This document shows, piece by piece, positions 8,768 to 17,451 of a stretch of DNA of 53,462 nt (within the stretch, counting starts at the first letter, position 1; each line of letters begins with the position of its first letter). Origin of the DNA: Mesonia profundi (GTDB lineage: Bacteria; Bacteroidota; Bacteroidia; Flavobacteriales; Flavobacteriaceae). Under the pieces are notes generated by a model. It had not been told where the DNA came from. It did not search any database and saw nothing but the letters and a program-made list of their open reading frames with translations. The DNA lies in contig NZ_JAVHUL010000021.1 in NCBI RefSeq assembly GCF_031085155.1, positions 1 through 53,462 of the forward strand, written 5' to 3'. The position numbers were made by a program, and so were the translations under genes.

Positions 8768-9514
8768 ATGGAACATATAGAATTGTTTTTTAAGTCCATT
8801 TTTGTAGATAACATGGTATTTGCATATTTCTTAGGAATGTGTTCTTACTTGGCTGTATCTAAAAAAGTAAGTACCGCTGTAGGTTTAGGAGCCGCTGTAA
8901 TTTTTGTACTAACCGTTACCGTTCCCTTAAACTGGTTATTAGATCAATATATTTTAAGAGAAGGAGCATTGTCTTGGCTTGGAGCCGAATATGCCGAGTA
9001 TGACCTAAGCTTCCTTTCTTTTATCTTATTTATTGCAACCATTGCAACGATGGTTCAATTGGTAGAGATTGTTGTAGAAAAGTTTTCACCGTCTCTATAT
9101 AACTCTTTAGGTATTTTCTTACCTCTTATTGCTGTAAACTGTGCGATTTTAGGAGGGTCTTTATTTATGCAGTCTAGAGATATTGCTACCTTAGGCCTAG
9201 CGCTTAACTATGGTTTTGGTTCGGGAATTGGATGGTTTTTAGCCATTGTAGCTATTGCCGCAATTAGAGAGAAAATACGTTATAGCAATGTCCCACCTGC
9301 ATTAAGAGGATTAGGAATTACCTTTATCATCACAGGTTTAATGGCTATTGGCTTTATGAGCTTTGGAGGGATGTTGACAGGAGGAGACGAAGAAAAACCT
9401 TCTTTAGATGGTAATCCAGAAAATGTTGGGTTTAACGAAGATACCCTAGAAGATAGTAATGTAGAATCTCCTGAAACTACTTTTGTAGTTTCAGAACCTA
9501 ATACAAAACAATAG
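8768..9514 (+). CDS. nqrE: Na(+)-translocating NADH:quinone reductase subunit E
   Basis: A polytopic membrane subunit (248 residues), partner of NqrD in holding the intramembrane 2Fe-2S centre. The cysteine ligands are Cys25 in [10 protein letters not shown] and Cys125 in AVNCAILGG. The conserved body ends near residue 205 with the last hydrophobic helix ([16 protein letters not shown]). Beyond it lies a hydrophilic, acidic tail of about 43 residues rich in Glu, Asp, Asn and Pro, which proteobacterial NqrE (about 198 residues) lacks. The tail is in frame and the gene still ends 1 bp before nqrF, so it is not an obvious frameshift product. Confidence 0.95.
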   Translation: MEHIELFFKSIFVDNMVFAYFLGMCSYLAVSKKVSTAVGLGAAVIFVLTVTVPLNWLLDQYILREGALSWLGAEYAEYDLSFLSFILFIATIATMVQLVEIVVEKFSPSLYNSLGIFLPLIAVNCAILGGSLFMQSRDIATLGLALNYGFGSGIGWFLAIVAIAAIREKIRYSNVPPALRGLGITFIITGLMAIGFMSFGGMLTGGDEEKPSLDGNPENVGFNEDTLEDSNVESPETTFVVSEPNTKQ

Positions 9515-9515
9515 T

Positions 9516-10823
9516 ATGTTTTTAGCAGCAAGCACTTTAGGAGTAATAATTGCAACCGTGTTGGCCTTTTTGGTTCTTACTTTATTATTGGTTGGCTTAC
9601 TTTTATTTACCAAGCAAAAGCTTTCTCCATCAGGACCTGTAACCATCACGATTAATGATGAGAAGAAAATTGAAGTAGATTCAGGGGGGACTCTTTTATC
9701 TACCTTAGGAAATCAAAAAATATTTTTACCATCTGCTTGTGGGGGTGGGGGTACGTGTATTCAATGTGAATGTCACGTATTAGAAGGAGGAGGAGAAGCT
9801 CTTCCTACAGAGACTCCTCACTTTTCACGGAAAGAATTAAAAGATGGGGCACGTTTATCTTGTCAGGTAAAAGTGAAACAAGATATGAATATTCATATTC
9901 CAGAAGAAGTATTTGGAATTAAGAAATGGGAAGCAACCGTAGTGCGTAACTATAACGTAGCTTCTTTTATTAAGGAGTTTGTAGTGCAGATTCCTGAAGA
10001 TATGAATTACAAAGCTGGAGGATACATCCAGATTGAGATTCCACCTTGTGAGGTTAAGTTTGAAGACATGGATATTACAGCTCACCCAGAGGAGCATGAA
10101 ACTCCAGACAAATTTAAAGATGAGTGGGAGAAATTTAAATTATGGCCGTTGGTGATGAAAAACGCCGAGACTGTAGAGCGTGCTTATTCCATGGCCTCTT
10201 ATCCTGCAGAAGGAAGAGAGATTATGTTGAACGTACGTATCGCCACACCTCCTTTTGATCGTGCTAAAGGGGGGTGGATGAACGTAAATCCTGGTATTGC
10301 TTCTAGTTATATCTTTAACTGTAAAAAAGGGGATAAAGTAACAATCTCTGGACCTTTCGGGGAATTCTTTATCAATGAATCAGAGGCTGAAATGCTTTAC
10401 GTTGGAGGAGGAGCAGGAATGGCACCTATGCGTTCTCACCTATATCACTTGTTCAAAACCCTGAAAACGGGAAGAACAGTTACGTATTGGTATGGAGGAC
10501 GTTCCAAAAGAGAGTTGTTCTACATGGAGCACTTTAGAGAATTAGAAAGAGATTTTCCGAACTTCAAATTCCACTTGGCCTTATCGGAACCTGCGGAAGA
10601 AGATAACTGGAAAGTGAAAGATGATATTCATTCTGAAGGAGATGGTTTTGTTGGATTTATTCACCAAGTGGTAATCGACCAATACCTATCTAAGCATGAC
10701 GAACCAGAAGAAATTGAATTATACTTCTGTGGACCTCCATTAATGAATCAAGCGGTTCAGAAAATGGGTGAAGATTTTGGAATGCCAGATGAAAATATCC
10801 GATTCGATGATTTCGGAGGATAA
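9516..10823 (+). CDS. nqrF: Na(+)-translocating NADH:quinone reductase subunit F (NADH dehydrogenase)
   Basis: The electron-entry subunit: it oxidises NADH through FAD and passes electrons to a 2Fe-2S cluster. The 435-residue protein has one N-terminal membrane helix (about 5-31) and a plant-type ferredoxin domain with ligands Cys75, Cys81, Cys84 and Cys116. A ferredoxin-reductase module follows, with the FAD motif RAYSMASYP and the NADH-side strings YVGGGAGMAPMRSHL and CGPPLMNQAV near the C-terminus. It is the last gene of nqrABCDEF, 1 bp after nqrE and followed within 6 bp by a strong terminator, so the two small genes and apbE downstream are separate transcripts. Confidence 0.96.
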   Translation: MFLAASTLGVIIATVLAFLVLTLLLVGLLLFTKQKLSPSGPVTITINDEKKIEVDSGGTLLSTLGNQKIFLPSACGGGGTCIQCECHVLEGGGEALPTETPHFSRKELKDGARLSCQVKVKQDMNIHIPEEVFGIKKWEATVVRNYNVASFIKEFVVQIPEDMNYKAGGYIQIEIPPCEVKFEDMDITAHPEEHETPDKFKDEWEKFKLWPLVMKNAETVERAYSMASYPAEGREIMLNVRIATPPFDRAKGGWMNVNPGIASSYIFNCKKGDKVTISGPFGEFFINESEAEMLYVGGGAGMAPMRSHLYHLFKTLKTGRTVTYWYGGRSKRELFYMEHFRELERDFPNFKFHLALSEPAEEDNWKVKDDIHSEGDGFVGFIHQVVIDQYLSKHDEPEEIELYFCGPPLMNQAVQKMGEDFGMPDENIRFDDFGG

Positions 10824-10828
10824 AATGC

Positions 10829-10860
10829 AAAAGCCGCTTTTTTAAAAGCGGCTTTTTTTT
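10829..10860 (+). terminator. Intrinsic terminator of the nqr operon
   Basis: Perfect 13-bp inverted repeat: AAAAGCCGCTTTT at 10829-10841 pairs with AAAAGCGGCTTTT at 10844-10856, followed by more T. It starts 6 nt after the nqrF stop codon. Confidence 0.92.
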
Positions 10861-11199
10861 GCTCTTTTTTGTCAACTGAATTTCTATACTATTTAGATTG
10901 ATACTCTTAAATTTCACCCTGAGCTACTTCGAAGTGTCGATCCAATCTTTCATTTTTACATATTTATCATGAGGTTTCTCCTTTAAAAAGCATGTGCTGA
11001 GCCCCGTCGAAGTAAGGGGAAGACTTTACGAGGAAACTATTCCGAAGAAAATCAGGGTCTGTAAAAGCGTAGTTCGAAGGCGAAGTTAATTGAATTTGAA
11101 ATCGAAAATAAACAAGTAATGCGAGATAAGTGTTGAGGAAGTAATCAGAAAATTGATTCTTTTCAATCATTTACCTTTCACTTTTACATTTATAATTTT
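10861..11199. other. Intergenic region with degenerate CTGAGC/TCGAAG repeats
   Basis: No convincing gene. It contains CACCCTGAGCTACTTCGAAG near 10915-10934 and a related string, GTGCTGAGCCCCGTCGAAGT, near 10991-11010. Both resemble a CTGAG...TCGAAG dispersed repeat that I recall from many Bacteroidota genomes. A third weak piece, AGTTCGAAGGCGAAG, lies near 11070-11084. An open frame of 67 codons on the minus strand runs through these repeats and is not considered coding. Confidence 0.4.
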
Positions 11200-11655
11200 T
11201 TAAGCTTCCTGCAAACTCTCATCAACTTGTGATTCTCCTATTTTATAATCGAAAAGCAGAGAACAATCCATCACATTATCGATGTTTTCTAATTGGCATA
11301 GATAAGCGACCACTTTAGTCAACCCCTCAAATAAATTATCTTGATGGAGTTGATTCTTTCTTCTCAAATAATGTAAAGGAAGCGCATACCCACAGCCTGA
11401 AAGAAATTCTTGCTCTATGTGTAATAACTCCAACGGACTAAAACCAAAGAACTTTCGGCCCAATCTTTCATGAACTATTCCTACATAACTCAGTTTTCCA
11501 GATCCGTGATGTTCGGTTAAATGTTGCCAAGCCGTAGTGTTATTACATATATTTCCTACCGCGCATTGCGAGTGACATTCTGGGATTAACTTGCCTTTAT
11601 GAAAAGCAGTATATAGCTTCTCAAGGGCATCTTCTGTTCGTTTAGGGAGCTTCAT
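11200..11655 (-). CDS. Conserved small protein next to nqr (function unknown)
   Basis: A 151-residue soluble protein without signal peptide or membrane helix. Its N-terminal half has a cysteine/histidine-rich patch (Cys27, Cys31 and Cys37 within PECHSQCAVGNIC, then HLTEHHGSGK), and another Cys lies in LSGCGYALPLHY (about residue 92). This could bind a metal or FeS cluster, but no known motif is matched. I recall similar flavobacterial proteins being labelled as an NQR subunit F in databases. It has none of the FeS, FAD or NADH motifs of NqrF, so that label would be a neighbourhood artefact. It is divergent from the 119-residue gene at 11804 and sits between nqrF and apbE, suggesting a role linked to flavin or NQR maturation (inference only). 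Confidence 0.75.
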   Translation of the reverse strand: MKLPKRTEDALEKLYTAFHKGKLIPECHSQCAVGNICNNTTAWQHLTEHHGSGKLSYVGIVHERLGRKFFGFSPLELLHIEQEFLSGCGYALPLHYLRRKNQLHQDNLFEGLTKVVAYLCQLENIDNVMDCSLLFDYKIGESQVDESLQEA

Positions 11656-11791
11656 AATTAATAATTTACACTTAAAGTTAATTCATAAAATTTAAAAAAC
11701 TCTATTTAAAATTTTAATTAACAGTGTGTTAGGTAAATGTAGTTGTAAGAAACTTCTTTTCCGTAGAGTATTTTAATGGAAAAATGCTTCT

Positions 11792-11799
11792 TATATTTG
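11792..11799 (+). promoter_or_regulatory. Candidate -7 element for the apbE operon
   Basis: TATATTTG matches TAnnTTTG exactly and lies 4 nt before the ATG at 11804. No TTG is seen at the expected 17-23 nt upstream distance, so the promoter is only half supported. Confidence 0.35.
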
Positions 11800-11803
11800 C
11801 AGG

Positions 11804-12163
11804 ATGAATGAAAAGTTAACTGCGCAAGAGTTGCATAACCTTGCGATGAATATCGTAGGAAAAGATTTGGAAAATCAAGGCTATGAATTTCTAGCCGTGA
11901 ACTCAAAACTACAGCGAAACCCTCAATTTGTGATTCAAAAAGGAAAGCAAATGAGTTTTGTGGTGGTGAGAGCGATTTGTCATCCGCAAAAAGTATCTGA
12001 TATGGATAAAATCCTAGTGCAGAAAGTAAAAGATCATGGCGAAAAGTTTGATGCCACTACTTTTTACGCAGCGGTAGGTTTAGGGCATGCAGACGATTTT
12101 GAAAAGCCTGTACTTAAAGACGAAGATTTTGCCCAATTGTATCCCGGAATAAAACAAGTATAA
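11804..12163 (+). CDS. Conserved small protein upstream of apbE (function unknown)
   Basis: A 119-residue soluble alpha/beta-looking protein. It has no signal peptide and no motif I can name. Its stop codon overlaps the apbE start by one base (TAATG at 12161-12165), so the two are almost certainly translated together, which points to a role alongside ApbE in flavinylation or NQR assembly (inference). The start at 11804 is only 4 nt after a -7-like TATATTTG (11792-11799), so if that element is used the mRNA would be leaderless or nearly so. The next in-frame ATG is at 11846 and would remove a plausible N-terminal helix. Confidence 0.78.
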   Translation: MNEKLTAQELHNLAMNIVGKDLENQGYEFLAVNSKLQRNPQFVIQKGKQMSFVVVRAICHPQKVSDMDKILVQKVKDHGEKFDATTFYAAVGLGHADDFEKPVLKDEDFAQLYPGIKQV

Positions 12164-13167
12164 TGAAATACTACCTATTAATCCTATTTGCGCTTCTCTT
12201 CTTAATCTCTTGTCAAGAAACTAAAGAAAGTGGAACTTACCTTAACGGAAATGCCTTTGGTACCGAATACCATATCAAATATTTCGAGGAAGAAGATTAT
12301 GGAAACGAAATAGATGCTATTGTAGAAGAAGTTAACCAATCGGTGAGTACTTATTTGCCCACGAGTGCTATTACAAAAGTCAACGAAGGAGATTCTACGA
12401 TTGTCGTAGATGTCATTTTTGTTCATGTTTTAAAGCTTTCCCAGCGTATTCATCAAGAAAGTGAGGGTTATTTTGATCCTACAGTAGGCGTATTGCGTAA
12501 CGCTTATGGGTTTGGGGATGATGAGCCATTAAAACGTATGGACAGCACTGTTCTGGACTCTTTGCGACACATGGTTGGTTTGTCTAAAATCCGTTTAACG
12601 GAAACGAATCAAATCCGTAAAGAAAACAGCAACACTTATTTAGATTTTAACGCCATAGCTAAGGGGTACGGTATCGATTTGATTGGGGAGTTTTTAGAAT
12701 CTAAAGGCATTGAAAACTATCTTATTGAATTGGGAGGAGAGATTAGAACTCAAGGAAAAAATACTGAGAAAAATAAAAGCTGGATGGTGGGCGTTGAAGG
12801 AATCGACTCTGAGTTGAAAGACCGCAGCTATACGCATACGCTGAAACTAGAAAATCAATCCTTGGCTTCTAGTGGTAATTATAGAAAATTTAGAATGGAT
12901 AGCCTTAGCGGAAATAAATACGTGCACACTATAAATCCGTTAACCGGAAAAGCAGAACAAACCAATATCACGAGTACTTCGGTGATTGCTAAAACTTGTG
13001 CGGAGGCAGATGCATATGCGACGACCATTATGGCGATGGGACACGAGAAAACGATTGAATTCCTGAAGCGAGTAAAAGATATTGAAGTTTATTATACGTA
13101 TTTAGACGAGCAGAATAAAGCCAAAGAGTATATGACAGAAGGTTTTAAGAAGCAGCTGGTAGAGTAA
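12163..13167 (+). CDS. apbE: FAD:protein FMN transferase, lipoprotein
   Basis: Attaches FMN from FAD to a threonine side chain of exported or periplasmic domains; in NQR-containing bacteria it modifies NqrB and NqrC, both encoded just upstream. The 334-residue protein has a lipoprotein signal peptide with lipobox LISC (Cys17). It also shows family motifs in order: VNQSVSTYLPTSAI, FDPTVG, LDFNAIAKGYGID, ELGGEI, SGNYRKF, HTINPLTGK and AEADAYATTIMAMG, the last containing the metal-binding Asp and Thr. Its translation is coupled to the 119-residue gene before it. It converges with the lipid kinase gene, 2 bp separating the stops. Confidence 0.95.
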   Translation: MKYYLLILFALLFLISCQETKESGTYLNGNAFGTEYHIKYFEEEDYGNEIDAIVEEVNQSVSTYLPTSAITKVNEGDSTIVVDVIFVHVLKLSQRIHQESEGYFDPTVGVLRNAYGFGDDEPLKRMDSTVLDSLRHMVGLSKIRLTETNQIRKENSNTYLDFNAIAKGYGIDLIGEFLESKGIENYLIELGGEIRTQGKNTEKNKSWMVGVEGIDSELKDRSYTHTLKLENQSLASSGNYRKFRMDSLSGNKYVHTINPLTGKAEQTNITSTSVIAKTCAEADAYATTIMAMGHEKTIEFLKRVKDIEVYYTYLDEQNKAKEYMTEGFKKQLVE

Positions 13168-13169
13168 GC

Positions 13170-14024
13170 TTACCTAACAAAAACACTTATTTTTTTAGGT
13201 AAAATTTCGGCTTCCACATGTTGCAGAGCTTTGCAATATTCTCCGTCTATTTGAAAATCTACTTTTTTAAGCGTTTGGATGCTGGCTTTTTTAGTGGGAA
13301 TAACCTCCAAAAATTCAGGGGAGAGTTGAGCGTCTTTGGTTAAAGTTTTGAGGACTTCAAAAACGTCCAACTTCTTAAATAACAATAGCTCAAAAACGCC
13401 ATCATCAATTTTTCCGCTGGCATTGACCATCGCTCCAGTTCCAAATTTTTTGGAGTTGGCTATAGCAAGCATAATTCCTCTTCGGTGGATGTTTTTTTCA
13501 TTCGCATGAATGGTAAAATCATGAGGGCCTTCTGTGTTAAAAAGTGTGGGAATGGTTTGTAGCGCGTACCCAAATTTACCTCTAAAAGCACCTTGCTCAT
13601 ATTCCCGAATCAATTCCGCATTAAGCCCTAAATCACTTATGTGCAAACAGAGCTGATCGTTAATTTTGATCGCATCAATCTCCTTCTTTTTATCGCCCAA
13701 AGCCACATTAATAAAAGCTTCTTGCTCTATAGGTAGCTCAAGATCGTAGGCTAGGCCGTTGGCAGATCCTGCAGGTAATATACCAACGGGCAAGGATTGG
13801 TCTTCCATGGCTTCGGCTACTAATTTGATAGTGCCATCACCTCCAGCTACCAAAACTCTTTCAAAATCATGTGTAGCGATGAGATTTTCTATTTTTTTTA
13901 TATCATCTTTTCCTGTAGTTCTAAAAATCTCTATCTTGCTAGAGGTACGCTGTTTTATGGAATGTATTAAAGACTCTTTATCAGAGTCGCCACTTATGGG
14001 GTTGATCACTAATAAAATTTTCAT
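13170..14024 (-). CDS. Diacylglycerol/lipid kinase family protein (YegS/DgkB type)
   Basis: A 284-residue soluble enzyme of the DAGK catalytic family. It has INPISGD at about 8-14 and the nucleotide-binding GGDGT at 61-65, followed by LPAGSANGLAYDL, the equivalent of the usual LP-x-GTxND-A-R segment but with Ser-Ala in place of Gly-Thr. It is expected to phosphorylate a lipid such as diacylglycerol at the inner membrane surface; the substrate cannot be read from sequence. The SAN variation is a mild departure from the common GTAN/GTGN. It is divergent from the App1-type phosphatase gene (68 bp between starts), which acts on phosphatidate in its characterised relatives, so a shared role in lipid phosphate balance is possible. 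Confidence 0.85.
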   Translation of the reverse strand: MKILLVINPISGDSDKESLIHSIKQRTSSKIEIFRTTGKDDIKKIENLIATHDFERVLVAGGDGTIKLVAEAMEDQSLPVGILPAGSANGLAYDLELPIEQEAFINVALGDKKKEIDAIKINDQLCLHISDLGLNAELIREYEQGAFRGKFGYALQTIPTLFNTEGPHDFTIHANEKNIHRRGIMLAIANSKKFGTGAMVNASGKIDDGVFELLLFKKLDVFEVLKTLTKDAQLSPEFLEVIPTKKASIQTLKKVDFQIDGEYCKALQHVEAEILPKKISVFVR

Positions 14025-14092
14025 ACCTACTTATTTATGACAAGCTAATTTATCTAATATAAAGAGATTATCTGTTATCCTTATTATAATTT

Positions 14093-15064
14093 ATGGCACT
14101 TGGATTAAAAGTTTATAGAGGTTATGCAAATGAGCGGAAAATCATGGTTTTTGGCCATGTATTTGAAAAAGACACGCCCGATGTATTCAAGCTAAATAAA
14201 AAATGGTACCAGCACGCTTGGCAGGTGTTACGCATGTTTAGGATTAAAACCGAAAGCAATGCCAGCGTTGTTTTTAAATATAAAAATCTAGAGGTAAAAA
14301 CGAAAACCTTGGATGATGGACATTTTAGGATGATGATTCCTTATGAAGGCGATATAGAACCTGGATGGCATAAATTCACTATGGAAGTTTTAGAAGAAGA
14401 AAATTCTCATGAATCTCACGAAGAAGAGGGGGAGTTTGTAAAACCTTTTCCGGGAGAATATGGCGTAATATCAGATATTGACGACACCTTTTTGGTTTCT
14501 CATTCAGGAAATATCTTTAAAAAACTCTATGTGATGCTAACGCGAAATGTCAACAAGCGGAAGGTTTTTGAAAAGGTAGTAGAACATTACCGACTCTTGA
14601 ATCAGATAGGTAGAAAGGACCATAGCAAAAACAATGCATTCTTTTATGTGAGTAGTAGCGAGTGGAACTTATATAATTTTATCATTCAGTTTACTGAAAT
14701 ACATCAGTTTCCCAAAGCGGTTTTAAAGCTAAAAGATATCAAATCTGGATTACGAGATTTTTTAGGCTCGGGTGGGGGAGATCACAATCATAAGTTTTAT
14801 AAGATTAGGCATCTTGTAGAGTTTTATCCAGAACTTCATTTTATATTATTGGGCGACGACTCACAACAGGACCCGTATATCTATAGAGATATTTCTAAAA
14901 TTTTCCCTAAAAACATTAGTACTATTTATATACGACAAACGAAAAGAAAGAAAAGAAAGAAAGTGAAATCGATGCTTTCAGAAATGAATGAACTAGGGGT
15001 TAAAACATGTTATTTCAAACACAGCAGCACTGCGATGGAACATAGCAAGAATGAATTAAACTAA
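14093..15064 (+). CDS. App1-family phosphatase (DUF2183)
   Basis: A 323-residue protein with an N-terminal beta domain (about 10-100), a short acidic linker (about 101-116) and a C-terminal HAD-like catalytic domain. The catalytic motif is D128-I-D-D-T132 in GVISDIDDTFLVSHSG, and a late acidic motif is LLGDDSQQD. Yeast App1 with the same domain is a Mg2+-dependent phosphatidate phosphatase. The bacterial members are uncharacterised, so phosphatidate is only the expected substrate. It lacks a signal peptide. A bidirectional terminator separates it from the convergent ytxH gene. Confidence 0.82.
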   Translation: MALGLKVYRGYANERKIMVFGHVFEKDTPDVFKLNKKWYQHAWQVLRMFRIKTESNASVVFKYKNLEVKTKTLDDGHFRMMIPYEGDIEPGWHKFTMEVLEEENSHESHEEEGEFVKPFPGEYGVISDIDDTFLVSHSGNIFKKLYVMLTRNVNKRKVFEKVVEHYRLLNQIGRKDHSKNNAFFYVSSSEWNLYNFIIQFTEIHQFPKAVLKLKDIKSGLRDFLGSGGGDHNHKFYKIRHLVEFYPELHFILLGDDSQQDPYIYRDISKIFPKNISTIYIRQTKRKKRKKVKSMLSEMNELGVKTCYFKHSSTAMEHSKNELN

Positions 15065-15066
15065 AA

Positions 15067-15094
15067 AAAATCGCCCATATAAATAGGCGATTTT
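15067..15094. terminator. Bidirectional intrinsic terminator
   Basis: AAAATCGCC at 15067-15075 pairs with GGCGATTTT at 15086-15094 around a 10-nt loop. The A-run on the left and T-run on the right would serve both the App1 gene (plus) and the YtxH gene (minus). Confidence 0.8.
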
Positions 15095-15118
15095 CATTAT
15101 TCTATACGTGCTGTTGAC

Positions 15119-15403
15119 TTAGCTAATTGCTTTGTGTACTTTAGCTTTAGCGTCATAAGCCGCTTCTTCTACTTTATTATCTGCGGTCATCGAGTTTTTC
15201 TTCGCTTTTAAAGAATCTAATTTATGTTCTAAAGAGTTTTTAGCACTCTCTACTTTACCTTTAGCATCACTCACATAGTCGTTGGTTGTATCTGCGATTT
15301 GCTTTCTGGTTTCAGATCCTTTTTTAGGTGCGAATAATAATCCTGCTGCTACTCCTGCAGCCGCTCCAGAGGCTAAGCCTAATAATAATCTTCCTAGTTT
15401 CAT
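15119..15403 (-). CDS. YtxH domain-containing protein
   Basis: A small protein of 94 residues from the ATG at 15403. It has an N-terminal glycine/alanine-rich membrane-associating helix (GLASGAAAGVAAGLLFAPKK, about 8-27) followed by a charged amphipathic region with Lys/Asp/Glu repeats likely to form a helix. This is the YtxH architecture, sometimes called gas-vesicle-like and general-stress related. The frame is open upstream to 15478, but the longer version would put 25 unrelated residues before the conserved helix, so the inner ATG is chosen. Role unknown; such proteins are often stress induced. Confidence 0.85.
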   Translation of the reverse strand: MKLGRLLLGLASGAAAGVAAGLLFAPKKGSETRKQIADTTNDYVSDAKGKVESAKNSLEHKLDSLKAKKNSMTADNKVEEAAYDAKAKVHKAIS

Positions 15404-15544
15404 AATTTTTTTGGTTTTTATGTTTGTAGCGTTTTTTACTTGATGTAAAGATACATACAAACTGTGCTGAACAATCAAAATGCTAGTTAAGCTATTGATA
15501 AACTTTTACTTAAAAACTTAAATATTTAACAATCTAGGCGCTAA

Positions 15545-17308
15545 TTAGTTTTCTTTATCTCTAGTATTGTTTTGAAGTTTTACTCTAGACTTAGAAAGGT
15601 GCGCTCCATCTTCTAGTTCACTTATATACTTCACTAGTTTCTCTCTTAGCTCACAATGTAAGTCCCAAGTATGACTCGCGTCTTTAGAGCTACAAAGCGC
15701 TCTTATTTCTATAGCTTTCTCAGTCACATCTACCACTTGCACTGTTGGAGGGTGATTTTTATCCCAATCTTCTTCTTGCTCTAATAATTCTTTAAATTTC
15801 TTTCTCACTTTACTTACATCAATACGGTAATCTGCATATAAGGTAATAGATCTTATTTGGCTGGCACTAGTCATAGACCAGTTTTCGAAAGTGTTGGAAA
15901 CAATAAATCGAAGCGGAACAACCAGTCTTCTTAAATCCCAAGTTCTTACTACCATATACGTAAACCTTATGTCTTCTACATAACCCCAGTCGTCATTAAT
16001 AATAACAGTATCCCCAATTCTAGCGGGCTTGGTAATGGCAATTTGAATTCCGGCAATAATATTTCCTAAGGTACTTTGAGCAGCAATACCTAAAATCACG
16101 GTGGCGACTCCAGCAGAAGCCAATAAAGAAATCCCTAACTTTTCTAAGGATCTAAATTGTGATAAAATGATGCTGGCGCCAATAATGATTACCACAAAAG
16201 TGATAAGTCTTCTAGCGACAGAAATGTAGGTAAGCATCATTCTAGCTTCAGAATTTTCCTCAGGGTTGGTATCGCCTATTTTATTTTCGGCTACATAAAC
16301 CATGAGGTAATCAATCAATCTCATAATTAACCAAGTAATGGAGCTAATAACAATGATAAGGAGAATAGCATATAAGGTAGTGGCAGAAGGTCCAGTAAAG
16401 GAAATAAGTTCGTTAAGAAGAATGTAAAAAATAAGGATTCCGAAGGTGATCCCTGCGGGTTTAGATAAACGCTTAGAGATATTGTTGACCCATACTTTAT
16501 CTGATTTTAAAAAGAGTTTTCTAGATAATAAGAGAAGCCCTTTTCCAAGAAAGTAGGATAACACCATTAGTAGAAGGGTTCCTACAGGTTTCCAAATGGG
16601 AGTATCCCATATTTTAATTCTTGCCCAAGAAGGCATGGCGCGATCTAATTTTCTAGGTCCGTAAATTTTGTAGAGATCCTCTATATTCTCTACGGTATTG
16701 GAAGAAATCATCCAAAAAGCACCATAATCTTTATATTTTATGCGTTGTAGTCTCAATACTACAGTTCTATTCTCTAAGTTAACCTCCCCAAAAACTATGC
16801 TTCGTCTAGGTTTTCCCGCTACCGCTTGATTGGTCGTAGTACTGATATCTACTTGGCCGTCTGGTCGATCTGGCAAATCGCCCCAGTCAATTTTTATACG
16901 TTGATTGAGCACGAAATAGAATTTCTCTGCTAAAATCCCTGCTTCCTCTTTGCTGATAGAGCTGGGAAGTAAATTTAAATTTAACGCATATGCAGCTTCC
17001 TCATATTCTTCGTTTCGAGCATAAGCGATAAAATGTTCTAAAGCGGCTTGAGGAGTTTGTAAGTTATATTGACTCGAAGGTAATCCTATGCCTTCATTAA
17101 GTCTTCCTAATATATAATAAGCATCATTGTATTCTTGAATAGGATTGGTTTGGAGTCTATCCTTTTTTGCGTCAACAATACTTTCTTTAGAAGGCATACT
17201 CGTGGCGGTATCCACTTGGGTTGTATCTTTTACAGTTTGAGCTTGGGAGGAAAGTAAAAAGCTAAAAAATAGAGCTATAAACAACGTGTGTGGGTAAGAA
17301 TACTTCAT
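15545..17308 (-). CDS. Mechanosensitive ion channel (MscS) family protein
   Basis: A 587-residue exported membrane protein. It has a signal peptide (about 1-24, ending SSQAQ), a periplasmic N-terminal domain of about 200 residues, several membrane helices between about 235 and 425, and the MscS core. The pore-lining helix is SLLASAGVATVILGIAAQ, followed by QSTLGNIIAGIQIAITKP and the beta domain with RIGDTVIINDDWGYVEDI. A soluble C-terminal domain ends near 575. MscS-type channels release solutes on hypo-osmotic shock. The long N-terminal periplasmic domain is characteristic of larger Bacteroidota members. It is divergent from the LVIVD lipoprotein pair. Confidence 0.9.
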   Translation of the reverse strand: MKYSYPHTLFIALFFSFLLSSQAQTVKDTTQVDTATSMPSKESIVDAKKDRLQTNPIQEYNDAYYILGRLNEGIGLPSSQYNLQTPQAALEHFIAYARNEEYEEAAYALNLNLLPSSISKEEAGILAEKFYFVLNQRIKIDWGDLPDRPDGQVDISTTTNQAVAGKPRRSIVFGEVNLENRTVVLRLQRIKYKDYGAFWMISSNTVENIEDLYKIYGPRKLDRAMPSWARIKIWDTPIWKPVGTLLLMVLSYFLGKGLLLLSRKLFLKSDKVWVNNISKRLSKPAGITFGILIFYILLNELISFTGPSATTLYAILLIIVISSITWLIMRLIDYLMVYVAENKIGDTNPEENSEARMMLTYISVARRLITFVVIIIGASIILSQFRSLEKLGISLLASAGVATVILGIAAQSTLGNIIAGIQIAITKPARIGDTVIINDDWGYVEDIRFTYMVVRTWDLRRLVVPLRFIVSNTFENWSMTSASQIRSITLYADYRIDVSKVRKKFKELLEQEEDWDKNHPPTVQVVDVTEKAIEIRALCSSKDASHTWDLHCELREKLVKYISELEDGAHLSKSRVKLQNNTRDKEN

Positions 17309-17451
17309 AACTTGAAATTTACACCGATTTTAAAAAGTATCCTCTTAGGGATCTGTTAAAAATGATTTTTTAAGAGAAGAACTTAAGATATTTTTCAAAA
17401 ATGAAGCAACCCTTTTTAAATTTTCTCATCTACTTGAAAATCAATCTAGTT

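Noticed and set aside
10967-11170. 67-codon open frame on the minus strand downstream of nqrF
   Set aside because: It runs through degenerate intergenic repeats and has no recognisable protein features.
11200-11655. Reading the 151-residue protein as an NQR subunit F
   Set aside because: The real nqrF with all FeS, FAD and NADH motifs is at 9516-10823. This protein has none of them.
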